Below are positions 16,766 to 23,915 of a DNA stretch of 30,315 bases, piece after piece. A program made the translations under genes and the position numbers. The notes under the pieces are model-generated. The model saw only the letters and a program-made list of their open reading frames with translations, searched no databases and was not told the DNA's origin. Each line of letters starts with the position of its first letter. The stretch's first letter is position 1. Location of the stretch: NCBI GenBank assembly GCA_947085285.1, contig CAMTVZ010000173.1:1-30315 (forward strand), in the 5' to 3' direction. The stretch comes from JASEGV01 sp947085285 (GTDB taxonomy: Bacteria > Bacteroidota > Ignavibacteria > UBA10030 > BY39).

Positions 16766-17389
16766 ATGGAATTAGAAGTTTACAAAAAAGATGGTACCTT
16801 GAGTGGCGAGAAAATTAAACTCGCTCCCGATATATTCGAAATCGAACCAAACGATCATGCAATATATCAAGCTGTACGAGTTTATTTAGCAAATCAACGA
16901 CAGGGGACACATAAAACTAAAACAATTTCTGAAGTAAGCGGAAGTGGTAAAAAACCTTACAAACAGAAAAAAACTGGACGTGCTCGCGCTGGTGCTTCAC
17001 GCTCTCCATTATGGAAAGGTGGCGGTACAATTTTTGGACCCGTGCCACGAGATTACTCTATGTCGTTACCTGATAAAGTAAACAAATTGGCAAGAAAATC
17101 GGCACTCAGTTACCGTGCTAAAGAATCGGATGTAAGAATAATAGAAGACTTTACATTCGAAGCTCCGAAGACTAAAGAAATTCTTTCCATTTTAAAAGCT
17201 CTGAAATTGGATACTACTAAAACATTACTATTATTACCAAAATCCGATACCAGTGTATTCAAATCGGGGCGTAATTTACCAAATCTTCAAGTTATCGAAG
17301 CGAATAAAGTATCGACTTACGATATTATGAAGAATAAAGTGATTTTATTTCAAAAAAGTGCTGTAGAAGTTATCGAAAAAATATTATAG
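16766..17389 (+). CDS. rplD: 50S ribosomal protein L4
   Basis: L4 lines the nascent-chain exit tunnel with a long loop and binds domain I of 23S rRNA. The 207-residue product has the conserved loop KKPYKQKKTGRARAGASRSP (about 62-81) followed by WKGGGTIFGPVPRDYS, the region where macrolide-resistance changes arise. In Gammaproteobacteria L4 represses the S10 operon, but nothing here shows that. The start lies 3 bp after the rplC stop with no Shine-Dalgarno sequence, so coupled translation is likely. Confidence 0.97.
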   Translation: MELEVYKKDGTLSGEKIKLAPDIFEIEPNDHAIYQAVRVYLANQRQGTHKTKTISEVSGSGKKPYKQKKTGRARAGASRSPLWKGGGTIFGPVPRDYSMSLPDKVNKLARKSALSYRAKESDVRIIEDFTFEAPKTKEILSILKALKLDTTKTLLLLPKSDTSVFKSGRNLPNLQVIEANKVSTYDIMKNKVILFQKSAVEVIEKIL

Positions 17390-17403
17390 CAGAGAGTATA
17401 AAT

Positions 17404-17694
17404 ATGATAGGAATATTACAACGACCAATTGTTACCGAAAAGATGACCGAACTCGAAACGCATCGGCAGTACGCTTTTGAAGTGAATCCCAAATCAAATA
17501 AGATTGAAATTCAAAAAGCAATCGAAAAAAAGTTTAACGTTAAAGTACTGACAGTTAGAACAATTAATTACAAAGGAAAGCAAAAAACTCAAATGACCCG
17601 CCGCGGACGCTTCAGTGGCAAAACCGCACATTGGAAAAAGGCTATCGTTACACTCAAAGAAGGTGACAAGATAGAATTTTTCGAGAACATCTAA
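17404..17694 (+). CDS. rplW: 50S ribosomal protein L23
   Basis: L23 sits at the tunnel exit and is the docking site for trigger factor and signal recognition particle. The 96-residue product begins MIGILQRPIVTEKMTELE, the typical L23 start, and contains FEVNPKSNKIEIQKAIEKKF (about 25-44). The conserved acidic exit-site patch, usually FEVxxxANK, reads FEVNPKSNK here, with E26 present. It follows rplD by 14 bp. A 65-bp gap with a bulged hairpin separates it from rplB. Confidence 0.96.
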   Translation: MIGILQRPIVTEKMTELETHRQYAFEVNPKSNKIEIQKAIEKKFNVKVLTVRTINYKGKQKTQMTRRGRFSGKTAHWKKAIVTLKEGDKIEFFENI

Positions 17695-17703
17695 TCTAAT
17701 GCG

Positions 17704-17743
17704 GGTCAGTAGAAGAGTACCAAAATACTCATATTAGCTGACC
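17704..17743 (+). promoter_or_regulatory. Bulged hairpin immediately upstream of the rplB ribosome binding site
   Basis: GGTCAG (17704-17709) pairs with CTGACC (17738-17743), and GAGTA (17715-17719) pairs with TACTC (17726-17730) around a CCAAAA loop. Between the stems, TA at 17710-17711 can also pair with TA at 17735-17736 if G17737 is bulged out. The fold ends directly before AAGGAA, the rplB ribosome binding site at 17744-17749. There is no following T-run, so it is not an intrinsic terminator. The position suggests a translational control site or an RNA-processing stem. This is inference from sequence alone. Confidence 0.5.
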
Positions 17744-17759
17744 AAGGAATTACACAAAT

Positions 17760-18590
17760 ATGGCAATCAAAAAATTAAAACCTGTTACACCTGGAACTCG
17801 TTGGATGAGCGTTGCTGCATTCGACGAAATTACTAAAACAGAACCCGAAAAATCTTTAATTGAAATATTAAAGAAAACCGGCGGACGCAATAACACAGGG
17901 CGTATAACAGCACGCCACCGTGGAGGTGGTCATAAACGCTTTTACCGCATCATCGATTTCAAGAGAGATAAATTCGATATCGAAGCAAATGTTACTTCAA
18001 TCGAATATGATCCGAACCGATCGGCACGTATTGCTTTGCTTACTTACAAGGATGGCGAAAAACGTTATATACTTGCACCTGACGGTTTAAAAGTAGGCGA
18101 AACATTAACTTCTGGACCTACATCCGAAATAAAAGTTGGGAACGCTCTCCCCTTAGCTAATATTCCAGTTGGTTCATTTATACATAATGTAGAATTAAAA
18201 CCAGGTAAAGGAGGTCAACTTGCCCGAAGTGCCGGTGTATCGGTCCAATTAATGGCAAAAGAAGCCGACTATGTTCAAGTAAAACTTCCATCCGGCGAAA
18301 TTAGGAAAATTCAAGCCAAGTGTTATGCAACATTAGGAACGGTCGGTAATCTTGAACACGAAAATATAAGTCTGGGTAAAGCCGGTCGCTCCCGATGGTT
18401 AGGTATACGTCCACAATCGCGTGGTGTTGTTATGAACCCGGTTGACCATCCACACGGTGGTGGCGAAGGCAAATCGCCGCAAGGGAATCCACATCCTGTA
18501 TCACCATGGGGTTGGCATACCAAAGGAAAGAAAACTCGAAGTGTTAAAAAACTCTCAAGTAAATATATAATTAAACGTCGTACTAAATAA
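17760..18590 (+). CDS. rplB: 50S ribosomal protein L2
   Basis: L2 supports subunit association and the peptidyl transferase centre. The 276-residue product is full length. It contains GRNNTGRITARHRGGGHKR (about 42-60) in the RNA-binding part. The C-terminal segment VMNPVDHPHGGGEGKSPQG carries the conserved functional histidine of the family. It starts MAIKKLKPVTPGTRW with AAGGAA 11 bp upstream of the ATG. rpsS follows after 17 bp. Confidence 0.98.
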   Translation: MAIKKLKPVTPGTRWMSVAAFDEITKTEPEKSLIEILKKTGGRNNTGRITARHRGGGHKRFYRIIDFKRDKFDIEANVTSIEYDPNRSARIALLTYKDGEKRYILAPDGLKVGETLTSGPTSEIKVGNALPLANIPVGSFIHNVELKPGKGGQLARSAGVSVQLMAKEADYVQVKLPSGEIRKIQAKCYATLGTVGNLEHENISLGKAGRSRWLGIRPQSRGVVMNPVDHPHGGGEGKSPQGNPHPVSPWGWHTKGKKTRSVKKLSSKYIIKRRTK

Positions 18591-18607
18591 ATTAATGAAT
18601 TGAAACT

Positions 18608-18889
18608 ATGAGTCGTTCAGTTAAAAAAGGTCCTTTTGTCGATCCAAAACTTTTAGCAAAAATTCGGGAAATGCAAAAATCGGGTAAGAGGTCGGTAATT
18701 AAAACTTATTCCCGTTCTTCTACGATTACTCCCGAATTTGTTGGATTAACTTTTACAGTCCATAACGGAAATAAATTCATCCCTGTTTATGTTCACGAAG
18801 GTATGGTTGGACACAAACTTGGTGAATTTGCCCCGACACGAATATTTCGCGGACATCCGGGACTTAAGAGCGAAGCATCAACAGGATAA
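18608..18889 (+). CDS. rpsS: 30S ribosomal protein S19
   Basis: S19 pairs with S13 in the 30S head and contacts the A-site finger bridge to the 50S subunit. The 93 residues begin MSRSVKKGPFVDPKLLAKI and contain TIKTYSRSSTI-like SVIKTYSRSSTITPEFVGLT and GHKLGEFAPTRIFRGH, all typical. The length is normal. It follows rplB by 17 bp in the canonical L2-S19-L22-S3 order. The only weak ribosome-binding candidate is a purine stretch ahead of the ATG. Confidence 0.97.
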   Translation: MSRSVKKGPFVDPKLLAKIREMQKSGKRSVIKTYSRSSTITPEFVGLTFTVHNGNKFIPVYVHEGMVGHKLGEFAPTRIFRGHPGLKSEASTG

Positions 18890-18914
18890 TAAATAGGTTT
18901 AAATGGAGAATATA

Positions 18915-19304
18915 ATGGAAGCACGAGCAATACATAGGTATGTTCTGTCGTCACCACGTAAAATGCGTCTGGTTGTCGATTTGATTCGTGGTAAAAATGT
19001 TGAAGAGGCTATTTCGCTTATGCACTTTTCAACAAAACATGCATCAAAAATTGTTGAAAAAGTTTTGCGTTCTGCAGTCTCAAACTTGCAGAACAAAGTT
19101 GAAGGCAAACGCTTAGAAAACGAAAATATATATGTTAAAACTGCATACGTAAATCCTGGACCTTCAATGAAACGGATTCTCCCGGCACCGATGGGACGGG
19201 CTTTTAGAATTAAAAAGCGTTCCAACCATCTTACAATAGTTGTAGCAGAACGTGAGAATACAAATGAAACAAAATTAAACATTAAAACTGAGAAATCTGA
19301 GTAG
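18915..19304 (+). CDS. rplV: 50S ribosomal protein L22
   Basis: L22 reaches through the large subunit with a beta hairpin that lines the exit tunnel near the macrolide site. With the start at 18915 the product is 129 residues, MEARAIHRYVLSSPRKMRLV. The tunnel hairpin is near KTAYVNPGPSMKRILPAPMGRAFRI. I prefer 18915 over the in-frame ATG at 18903 because GGAG at 18905-18908 is well placed for it and the upstream four residues are not typical. A short charged tail follows the core. The gene ends 7 bp before rpsC. Confidence 0.95.
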   Translation: MEARAIHRYVLSSPRKMRLVVDLIRGKNVEEAISLMHFSTKHASKIVEKVLRSAVSNLQNKVEGKRLENENIYVKTAYVNPGPSMKRILPAPMGRAFRIKKRSNHLTIVVAERENTNETKLNIKTEKSE

Positions 19305-19311
19305 GAGATAC

Positions 19312-19953
19312 ATGGGTCAAAAAACAAATCCAATTGGACTTCGTTTAGGTGTCAATCGTGGCTGGGATTCAAACTGGTTCGAAAAAAAAGAGTCGGGTAC
19401 TAAATTATTAGAAGACATCACTCTACGCAATTATATTCGAACTCGTTTAAAGAAAGCCGGGATTTCGAAAATCCTTATAGAAAGAACACCAAAACATGCC
19501 CGTATTACAATATTTACATCGCGCCCAGGTATCGTTATCGGACGTAGTGGTCAGGAAATTACTAAGTTAGAAGAAGAACTGAAAAAGATTTCAAACAAAG
19601 AAGTTAAACTTTTGATAAGCGAAATTAAGCGACCTGAATTGGATGCATATTTAGTTGCTGAAACTATCGCCGGTCAGATTGAAGGTCGAGTTTCCTTCCG
19701 GCGAGCTATGAAAAGCTCTATAACTTCTGCAATGCGTATGGGTGCCGAAGGAATTCGTATAATGTGTGCCGGTCGTTTAGGAGGTGCCGAAATTGCTCGC
19801 ACCGAACAATACAAAGAAGGCAGAATTCCCTTGCATACTTTACGCGCCGATATCGATTATGCTACAGCTACAGCCCAAACAATTTATGGTGCAATCGGTA
19901 TTAAAGTTTGGATCTGTAAAGGCGAAATTTTAGGCGAAACTCCTTATTTATAA
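19312..19953 (+). CDS. rpsC: 30S ribosomal protein S3
   Basis: S3 forms part of the mRNA entry channel and its helicase activity. The 213-residue product starts MGQKTNPIGLRLGVNRGWDS. The type II KH domain includes RPGIVIGRSGQEITKLEEEL (about 64-83), with the GxxG-like IGRSG loop. The C-terminal domain contains GAEGIRIMCAGRLGGAEIART and GRIPLHTLRADIDYA, carrying the conserved basic residues of the entry site. TAGGAG precedes the ATG at short spacing. It ends without the long tail seen in some lineages. Confidence 0.98.
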   Translation: MGQKTNPIGLRLGVNRGWDSNWFEKKESGTKLLEDITLRNYIRTRLKKAGISKILIERTPKHARITIFTSRPGIVIGRSGQEITKLEEELKKISNKEVKLLISEIKRPELDAYLVAETIAGQIEGRVSFRRAMKSSITSAMRMGAEGIRIMCAGRLGGAEIARTEQYKEGRIPLHTLRADIDYATATAQTIYGAIGIKVWICKGEILGETPYL

Positions 19954-19974
19954 TTTTTATAATGGTGAATTAAA

Positions 19975-20397
19975 ATGTTAATACCAAAACGTGTAAAATA
20001 CAGAAAAACCCAACGTGGCAGGATGAAAGGCAAAGCTACACGCGGAGCCACAATATCTTTCGGCGATTTCGGATTAAAAGCCTTAGAACCCGGTTGGGTA
20101 ACTCAGCGTCAGATCGAAGCAGCTCGTGTAGCCCTTACTCGATTAATGAAACGTGAAGGAAAAGTTTGGATACGAATTTTCCCCGATAAACCAGTAACCA
20201 AAAAACCTGCAGAAACTCGTATGGGAAGTGGTAAAGGTGCCCCCGAATTCTGGGTAGCTGTTGTAAAACCAGGTACCATATTGTTCGAAGTAGGTGGTAT
20301 TAATAAAGATATCGCTGAAGAAGCTATGTACATCGCTTCTCGTAAACTTGCAATCAAAAGCAAAATGGTTACACGTATAGGTTACGAAGCGAGTTAA
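19975..20397 (+). CDS. rplP: 50S ribosomal protein L16
   Basis: L16 organises the A-site region of the 50S subunit and is added late in assembly. The 140-residue product begins MLIPKRVKYRKTQRGRMKG and contains TRMGSGKGAPEFWVAVVKPG at about 83-102, the family signature. The arginine that bacterial hydroxylases can modify lies in this region. The gene is 21 bp after rpsC, with GGTGA upstream of the ATG, and is followed by rpmC and rpsQ, the usual S3-L16-L29-S17 order. Confidence 0.97.
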   Translation: MLIPKRVKYRKTQRGRMKGKATRGATISFGDFGLKALEPGWVTQRQIEAARVALTRLMKREGKVWIRIFPDKPVTKKPAETRMGSGKGAPEFWVAVVKPGTILFEVGGINKDIAEEAMYIASRKLAIKSKMVTRIGYEAS

Positions 20398-20421
20398 TAT
20401 TTAATCTATTGAAAGAAGAAG

Positions 20422-20628
20422 ATGAAATCTCACGAAATTAAACAATTAACAGCTGACGAAATTCGAAAGCGTATACAAGAAGAAGAAATAAACTTGAGTC
20501 ATTTAAAGTTTCAATTAGCCACCCGTCAATTATCGAGCCCGATTCAAGTTCGGTTAACACGGCGTAACATTGCACGCTTAAAAACAATTCTTCTTGAAAA
20601 AGAACGACAAGAGAAAGCAAAAAAGTAA
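20422..20628 (+). CDS. rpmC: 50S ribosomal protein L29
   Basis: L29 is a small helical protein beside L23 at the exit tunnel. The 68-residue product is the usual size. It is two long helices: the first (about 8-37) with the ELTADEIRKRI-like opening LTADEIRKRIQEEEINLSHL and FQLATRQLSSP, the second with the IRLTRRNIARLKTIL-like VRLTRRNIARLKTILLEKE. The C terminus is lysine-rich. A purine run GAAAGAAGAAG precedes the ATG in place of a classical Shine-Dalgarno sequence. It is followed by rpsQ after 16 bp. Confidence 0.95.
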   Translation: MKSHEIKQLTADEIRKRIQEEEINLSHLKFQLATRQLSSPIQVRLTRRNIARLKTILLEKERQEKAKK

Positions 20629-20644
20629 AGGATATTGAATTAAG

Positions 20645-20905
20645 ATGACTGAAAGAAAAACGATAAGGAAAACGAGAGTTGGAACAGTTGTAAGTAACAA
20701 GATGCAAAAAAGTATAGTAGTAGCTGTTGAAGGACGGATACCTCATCCGATATACAAAAAATATTTTAAACGCACAACAAAATTAATGGCGCACGACGAA
20801 AAGCAAGAAGCTAATGTAGGCGATGTGGTAAAAGTAATGGAAACCCGTCCTCTCAGTAAAAACAAACGCTGGCGTCTTGTTGAAATTATTGAAAAAGCTG
20901 TTTAA
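20645..20905 (+). CDS. rpsQ: 30S ribosomal protein S17
   Basis: S17 is a primary 16S rRNA-binding protein of the OB fold that stabilises the 30S body. The 86-residue product contains GTVVSNKMQKSIVVAVEGRI (about 13-32), the family opening, and HDEKQEANVGDVVKVMETRP followed by LSKNKRWRLVEI. Length and order are normal. AAAGGA lies about 12 bp upstream of the ATG, a little further than usual. It ends the S10 cluster, with rplN 19 bp downstream and no promoter visible between them. Confidence 0.97.
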   Translation: MTERKTIRKTRVGTVVSNKMQKSIVVAVEGRIPHPIYKKYFKRTTKLMAHDEKQEANVGDVVKVMETRPLSKNKRWRLVEIIEKAV

Positions 20906-20924
20906 GCTAAAAGGAATTCAGATT

Positions 20925-21293
20925 ATGATACAAGAAGAAACCAATTTAATAGTTGCCGATAATTCAGGCGCAAAAAAAGTTCAATGTATCCGAGTACTCG
21001 GTGGTCACGACCGCAGATACGCAGGTATAGGCGATCTGATAGTAGTTTCAGTTAAAAGTGCTATTCCAGGTGCTGGTGTTAAAAAAGGGGAAGTTTCACG
21101 TGCGGTAATAGTTCGGACAAAAAAAGAGACTCGCCGTAACGACGGTTCGTACATTCGTTTCGACGAAAACGCAGCTGTATTGCTGAATGCTCAAGGCGAA
21201 CCACGCGGAAGCCGTATATTCGGACCGGTCGCACGCGAACTTCGTGACAAAAATTTCATGAAAATAATTTCATTAGCCCCCGAAGTTCTGTAA
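20925..21293 (+). CDS. rplN: 50S ribosomal protein L14
   Basis: L14 lies at the subunit interface and is the site where the silencing factor RsfS binds. With the ATG at 20925 the product is exactly 122 residues, the near-universal L14 length, starting MIQEETNLIVADNSGAKKV. The family signature GVKKGEVSRAVIVRTKKET is present. AAAGGAA at 20910 supports this start. An in-frame upstream ATG at 20877 would overlap rpsQ and add 16 unlike residues. It opens the spc cluster, where S8 is the usual feedback repressor; no S8 target was recognised. Confidence 0.97.
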   Translation: MIQEETNLIVADNSGAKKVQCIRVLGGHDRRYAGIGDLIVVSVKSAIPGAGVKKGEVSRAVIVRTKKETRRNDGSYIRFDENAAVLLNAQGEPRGSRIFGPVARELRDKNFMKIISLAPEVL

Positions 21294-21303
21294 AGGAAAT
21301 AAA

Positions 21304-21627
21304 ATGAAAATTCATAAAAACGATAACGTACTTGTAATTAACGGAAACGCAAAAGGAAAAACCGGAAAAGTATTAAAAGTTTTTCGCGATACAAAGCGTG
21401 TTATAGTTGAAGGTGTTAATATTACTAAACGTCACTCACGTCCAACACAAAAAAATCCTAAAGGTGGGATCCTTCAAAAAGAAGCTCCTATCGACTTATC
21501 AAATGTTATGGTCATTTGTCCTAAGTGTAACGAAGCTTCGCGCGTTGGTCGTGTCCAAGTTAAAGATGCTATTAGTAATCGAAAACACATGATGCGCGTT
21601 TGCAAAAATTGTGAAGAAATGTTCTAA
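21304..21627 (+). CDS. rplX: 50S ribosomal protein L24, zinc-ribbon form
   Basis: L24 is an assembly initiator that binds the 5' end of 23S rRNA. The 107 residues start with a KOW motif, KNDNVLVINGNAKGKTGKV, and contain TKRHSRPTQKNPKGGILQKE. The C-terminal part has two CxxC pairs, C72/C75 (CPKC) and C100/C103 (CKNC), a likely zinc ribbon found in L24 of many but not all bacteria. E. coli L24 lacks these cysteines. AAAGGAA precedes the ATG, 10 bp after rplN. Confidence 0.96.
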   Translation: MKIHKNDNVLVINGNAKGKTGKVLKVFRDTKRVIVEGVNITKRHSRPTQKNPKGGILQKEAPIDLSNVMVICPKCNEASRVGRVQVKDAISNRKHMMRVCKNCEEMF

Positions 21628-21649
21628 CAAATTATTGAATTAGAAAATT

Positions 21650-22282
21650 ATGGCAAAAGAAAAAGCTCCAAAGAGCATCAAAGAAACAAAACAAACAGCA
21701 GCTCCTGCTACGAATGTTGTAGAAAAAGGTGTGATTCCACGACTATCGGAATTTTATAATAAAGAAATTATTCCTAAATTAATGGAAAAATTTAATTATA
21801 AAAGTGTTTCTCAAGTTCCGAAATTACATAAAATATGTGTGAATGTTGGAGTTGGGCAAGCAACACAAGATCCTAAACTGATTGAATTGATTATTAAAGA
21901 ATTAGAATACATCGTCGGTCAGAAGGCTGTAGTGCGCCGTTCCAAAAAAGCTATCTCGAATTTTAAACTTCGCGAAGGAATGCCGATAGGAATTAGCGTT
22001 ACACTCAGACGACAAAGAATGATGGAATTTTTCGATAGATTGATAAATATTGCCATGCCCCGAATTCGCGACTTCCGTGGATTATCCGACAAATCGTTCG
22101 ACGGAAGGGGTAATTATACTTTAGGTATTAAAGAACAAATTATTTTTCCAGAAATCGACGTCGATAAAGTAACAAAAATTTTTGGAATGGATGTAACATT
22201 TGTTACAACTGCAAAAACTGATCAAGAAGCATACGAACTCTTGAAGGCGTTCGGAATGCCATTTGTTAAACCGCAACAATAA
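21650..22282 (+). CDS. rplE: 50S ribosomal protein L5, with N-terminal extension
   Basis: L5 binds 5S rRNA and contacts the P-site tRNA and S13 in the head bridge. The product as read is 210 residues, longer than the usual 178-188. About 27 extra residues at the N terminus are rich in Lys, Ala and Thr (MAKEKAPKSIKETK onwards). The core begins VIPRLSEFYNKEIIPKLMEK and contains RRSKKAISNFKLREGMPIG and FRGLSDKSFDGRGNYTLGI. The ATG at 21650 has no Shine-Dalgarno sequence. An in-frame GTG at 21731 would give a 183-residue protein, but AGG is too close to it to be a good site, so I keep the longer form. Confidence 0.93.
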   Translation: MAKEKAPKSIKETKQTAAPATNVVEKGVIPRLSEFYNKEIIPKLMEKFNYKSVSQVPKLHKICVNVGVGQATQDPKLIELIIKELEYIVGQKAVVRRSKKAISNFKLREGMPIGISVTLRRQRMMEFFDRLINIAMPRIRDFRGLSDKSFDGRGNYTLGIKEQIIFPEIDVDKVTKIFGMDVTFVTTAKTDQEAYELLKAFGMPFVKPQQ

Positions 22283-22298
22283 ATTATAGGAGAATTAC

Positions 22299-22484
22299 TT
22301 GGCACGATTAGCAATGCGGGTGAAAGCCAAAAAAACACCCAAATATCCGACACGACAACATAACAGGTGCAATATCTGCGGTAGATCACGAGGTTACTAC
22401 CGAAAATATGGAATATGTAGATTATGTTTTCGTAAGCTTGCCTTAGAAGGGAAAATCCCGGGTGTTAAAAAAGCTAGCTGGTAA
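22299..22484 (+). CDS. rpsZ: 30S ribosomal protein S14, type Z (zinc-binding)
   Basis: S14 is a 30S head protein beside S3 and S10. The 61-residue product is the short zinc form: C24, C27, C40 and C43 in CNICG and CRLC, rather than the 89-101-residue cysteine-free form of E. coli. It ends in the typical GVKKASW. The start is TTG with TAGGAG about 6 bp upstream, giving MARLAMRVKAKKTPKY. The spacing from rplE is 16 bp. Its place between L5 and S8 is canonical for S14. Confidence 0.96.
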   Translation: MARLAMRVKAKKTPKYPTRQHNRCNICGRSRGYYRKYGICRLCFRKLALEGKIPGVKKASW

Positions 22485-22522
22485 TTACTTTAAAATTAAA
22501 GAGAAAAAAATAACGGATAAAT

Positions 22523-22918
22523 ATGAGCGTAACTGATCCAATAGCTGATTATCTTACAAGATTGCGAAATTCTTTGAATGCAAAACGCAAACGAGTCGAA
22601 ATTCCAAGCTCGGGTGTGAAACGAGAAATTTCTCGCATCCTCAAAGAAAAAAAATACATTGCCGATTTTACAGAAGTAACCGAAGGGCATTCGAAAAAAT
22701 TAATTATCGAACTTCGTTACGATGCCGGCAAAAGTGTTATTACAGGTTTAAAACGAATTAGTAAACCCGGTTTACGGGTATATGTGAAAACCGACGAAAT
22801 GCCCCGCGTTTTAGGCGGTCTCGGTATAGCATTAATTTCAACATCAAAAGGAATTATGACAGATAAACAAGCCCGTCTCGAAGGCATTGGAGGCGAAGTG
22901 CTTTGTCATATATGGTAA
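22523..22918 (+). CDS. rpsH: 30S ribosomal protein S8
   Basis: S8 binds helix 21 of 16S rRNA in the central domain and in E. coli represses the spc operon by binding the rplE region. The 131-residue product begins MSVTDPIADYLTRLRNSLNA and ends with STSKGIMTDKQARLEGIGGEVLCHIW, the family's usual C-terminal signature. Length is normal. The 38-bp gap upstream is A-rich with a weak purine-run binding site. rplF follows after 17 bp. Confidence 0.97.
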   Translation: MSVTDPIADYLTRLRNSLNAKRKRVEIPSSGVKREISRILKEKKYIADFTEVTEGHSKKLIIELRYDAGKSVITGLKRISKPGLRVYVKTDEMPRVLGGLGIALISTSKGIMTDKQARLEGIGGEVLCHIW

Positions 22919-22935
22919 TAAAGGAGCTATAAAAA

Positions 22936-23487
22936 GTGTCAAGAGTAGGTCGTAAACCAATTCCAATCCCTAAAGGGGTTAAAATAGAAATTAACGGCAA
23001 CCAAATACAAGTTGCCGGAACAAAAGGTAAATTAATATCCACTAAGCCCGACAGTATTTCTGTTTCAGTCGAAGGAAACGATATTCTATTAAAACGAAGT
23101 TCTGACGACAAACGTGATAAGGCACTTCATGGCTTATGGCGTGCATTAATTGCTAATATGGTTCAGGGTGTTTCTGAAGGTTATCAGAAAAAACTCGAAA
23201 TCGTTGGCGTTGGCTATAAAGCCGAAGCCAAAGGAAAAGGAATTCAATTAGCACTTGGATTTTCGCATCCTATTTTCTTCGTTCCTCCTGAGGGGATCAA
23301 TGTTACAACTCCAACACCTACTAGCATTCTTATACAGGGAATAGATAAACACTTAGTAGGACTTGTTGCAGCAAAGATTCGTTCATTCAGGCCACCAGAA
23401 CCATACAAAGGTAAAGGGGTGAAATACGAAGGTGAATACATTCGTCGTAAAGCTGGTAAAACAGCCGCTTCTGCCGGTGCAAAATAA
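22936..23487 (+). CDS. rplF: 50S ribosomal protein L6
   Basis: L6 lies near the sarcin-ricin loop and the factor-binding site. The 183-residue product has the duplicated L6 fold: the first repeat to about 80, the second from about 85, with GFSHPIFFVPPEGI and the C-terminal signature RPPEPYKGKGVKYEGEYIRR (about 153-172). It starts with GTG at good spacing from AAGGAG. The tail is Lys/Ala-rich. rplR follows after 24 bp. Confidence 0.97.
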   Translation: MSRVGRKPIPIPKGVKIEINGNQIQVAGTKGKLISTKPDSISVSVEGNDILLKRSSDDKRDKALHGLWRALIANMVQGVSEGYQKKLEIVGVGYKAEAKGKGIQLALGFSHPIFFVPPEGINVTTPTPTSILIQGIDKHLVGLVAAKIRSFRPPEPYKGKGVKYEGEYIRRKAGKTAASAGAK

Positions 23488-23511
23488 TTAAGGTATTAGG
23501 AAAACTTAGAT

Positions 23512-23880
23512 ATGATAAATAAAGCAAAATATAAAAAACGCGACCGAATTCGTAAACATATTCGGAAAAAAATTTCTGGAACTGCTGAGTGCCCCCGTTT
23601 ATCGGTTTATCGTAGTTTGAAACATCTATACGCTCAACTCATCGATGATACGAAGGGGAATACATTAGTGTATGTATCGACCCGGTCGAAAGATTTACAA
23701 GATTCGATTAAAGAAATAAAAAGTAAAACTGAACAAGCCAGGTTAGTAGGAATGCATCTCGCCAAGAAAGCAATCGAGAATAAAATTCAAACTGTTGTTT
23801 TCGACAGAGGTGGCTTCCGCTACCATGGTAATATTAAGGCGATAGCTGACGGTGCCCGTGAGGGTGGATTAAAATTCTAA
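23512..23880 (+). CDS. rplR: 50S ribosomal protein L18
   Basis: L18 brings 5S rRNA to the large subunit with L5. The 122-residue product contains RIRKHIRKKISGTAECPRLS (about 12-31), VYRSLKHLYAQLIDD, and the C-terminal signature VVFDRGGFRYHGNIKAIADGAREGGLKF, all typical. The length matches the family (about 117-122). The TAGGA sequence lies a little far from the ATG. The next gene is not rpsE as in other spc operons but a tRNA-Gln gene that starts 35 bp after the stop codon. Confidence 0.97.
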   Translation: MINKAKYKKRDRIRKHIRKKISGTAECPRLSVYRSLKHLYAQLIDDTKGNTLVYVSTRSKDLQDSIKEIKSKTEQARLVGMHLAKKAIENKIQTVVFDRGGFRYHGNIKAIADGAREGGLKF

Positions 23881-23915
23881 GTATGATATCCTGAACCTTC
23901 CTGTTGCTGTCAATT

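Noticed and set aside
17704..17743. The rplW-rplB hairpin as an intrinsic terminator
   Set aside because: No T-run follows; it is followed instead by the rplB ribosome binding site, and co-directional genes continue.
18899..19333. A 144-codon open frame on the minus strand opposite rplV, and similar minus-strand frames elsewhere (for example 9102-9407, 10368-10724, 27708-28172)
   Set aside because: Each lies wholly opposite a strongly conserved gene, resembles no known family, and is explained by codon bias of the real gene.
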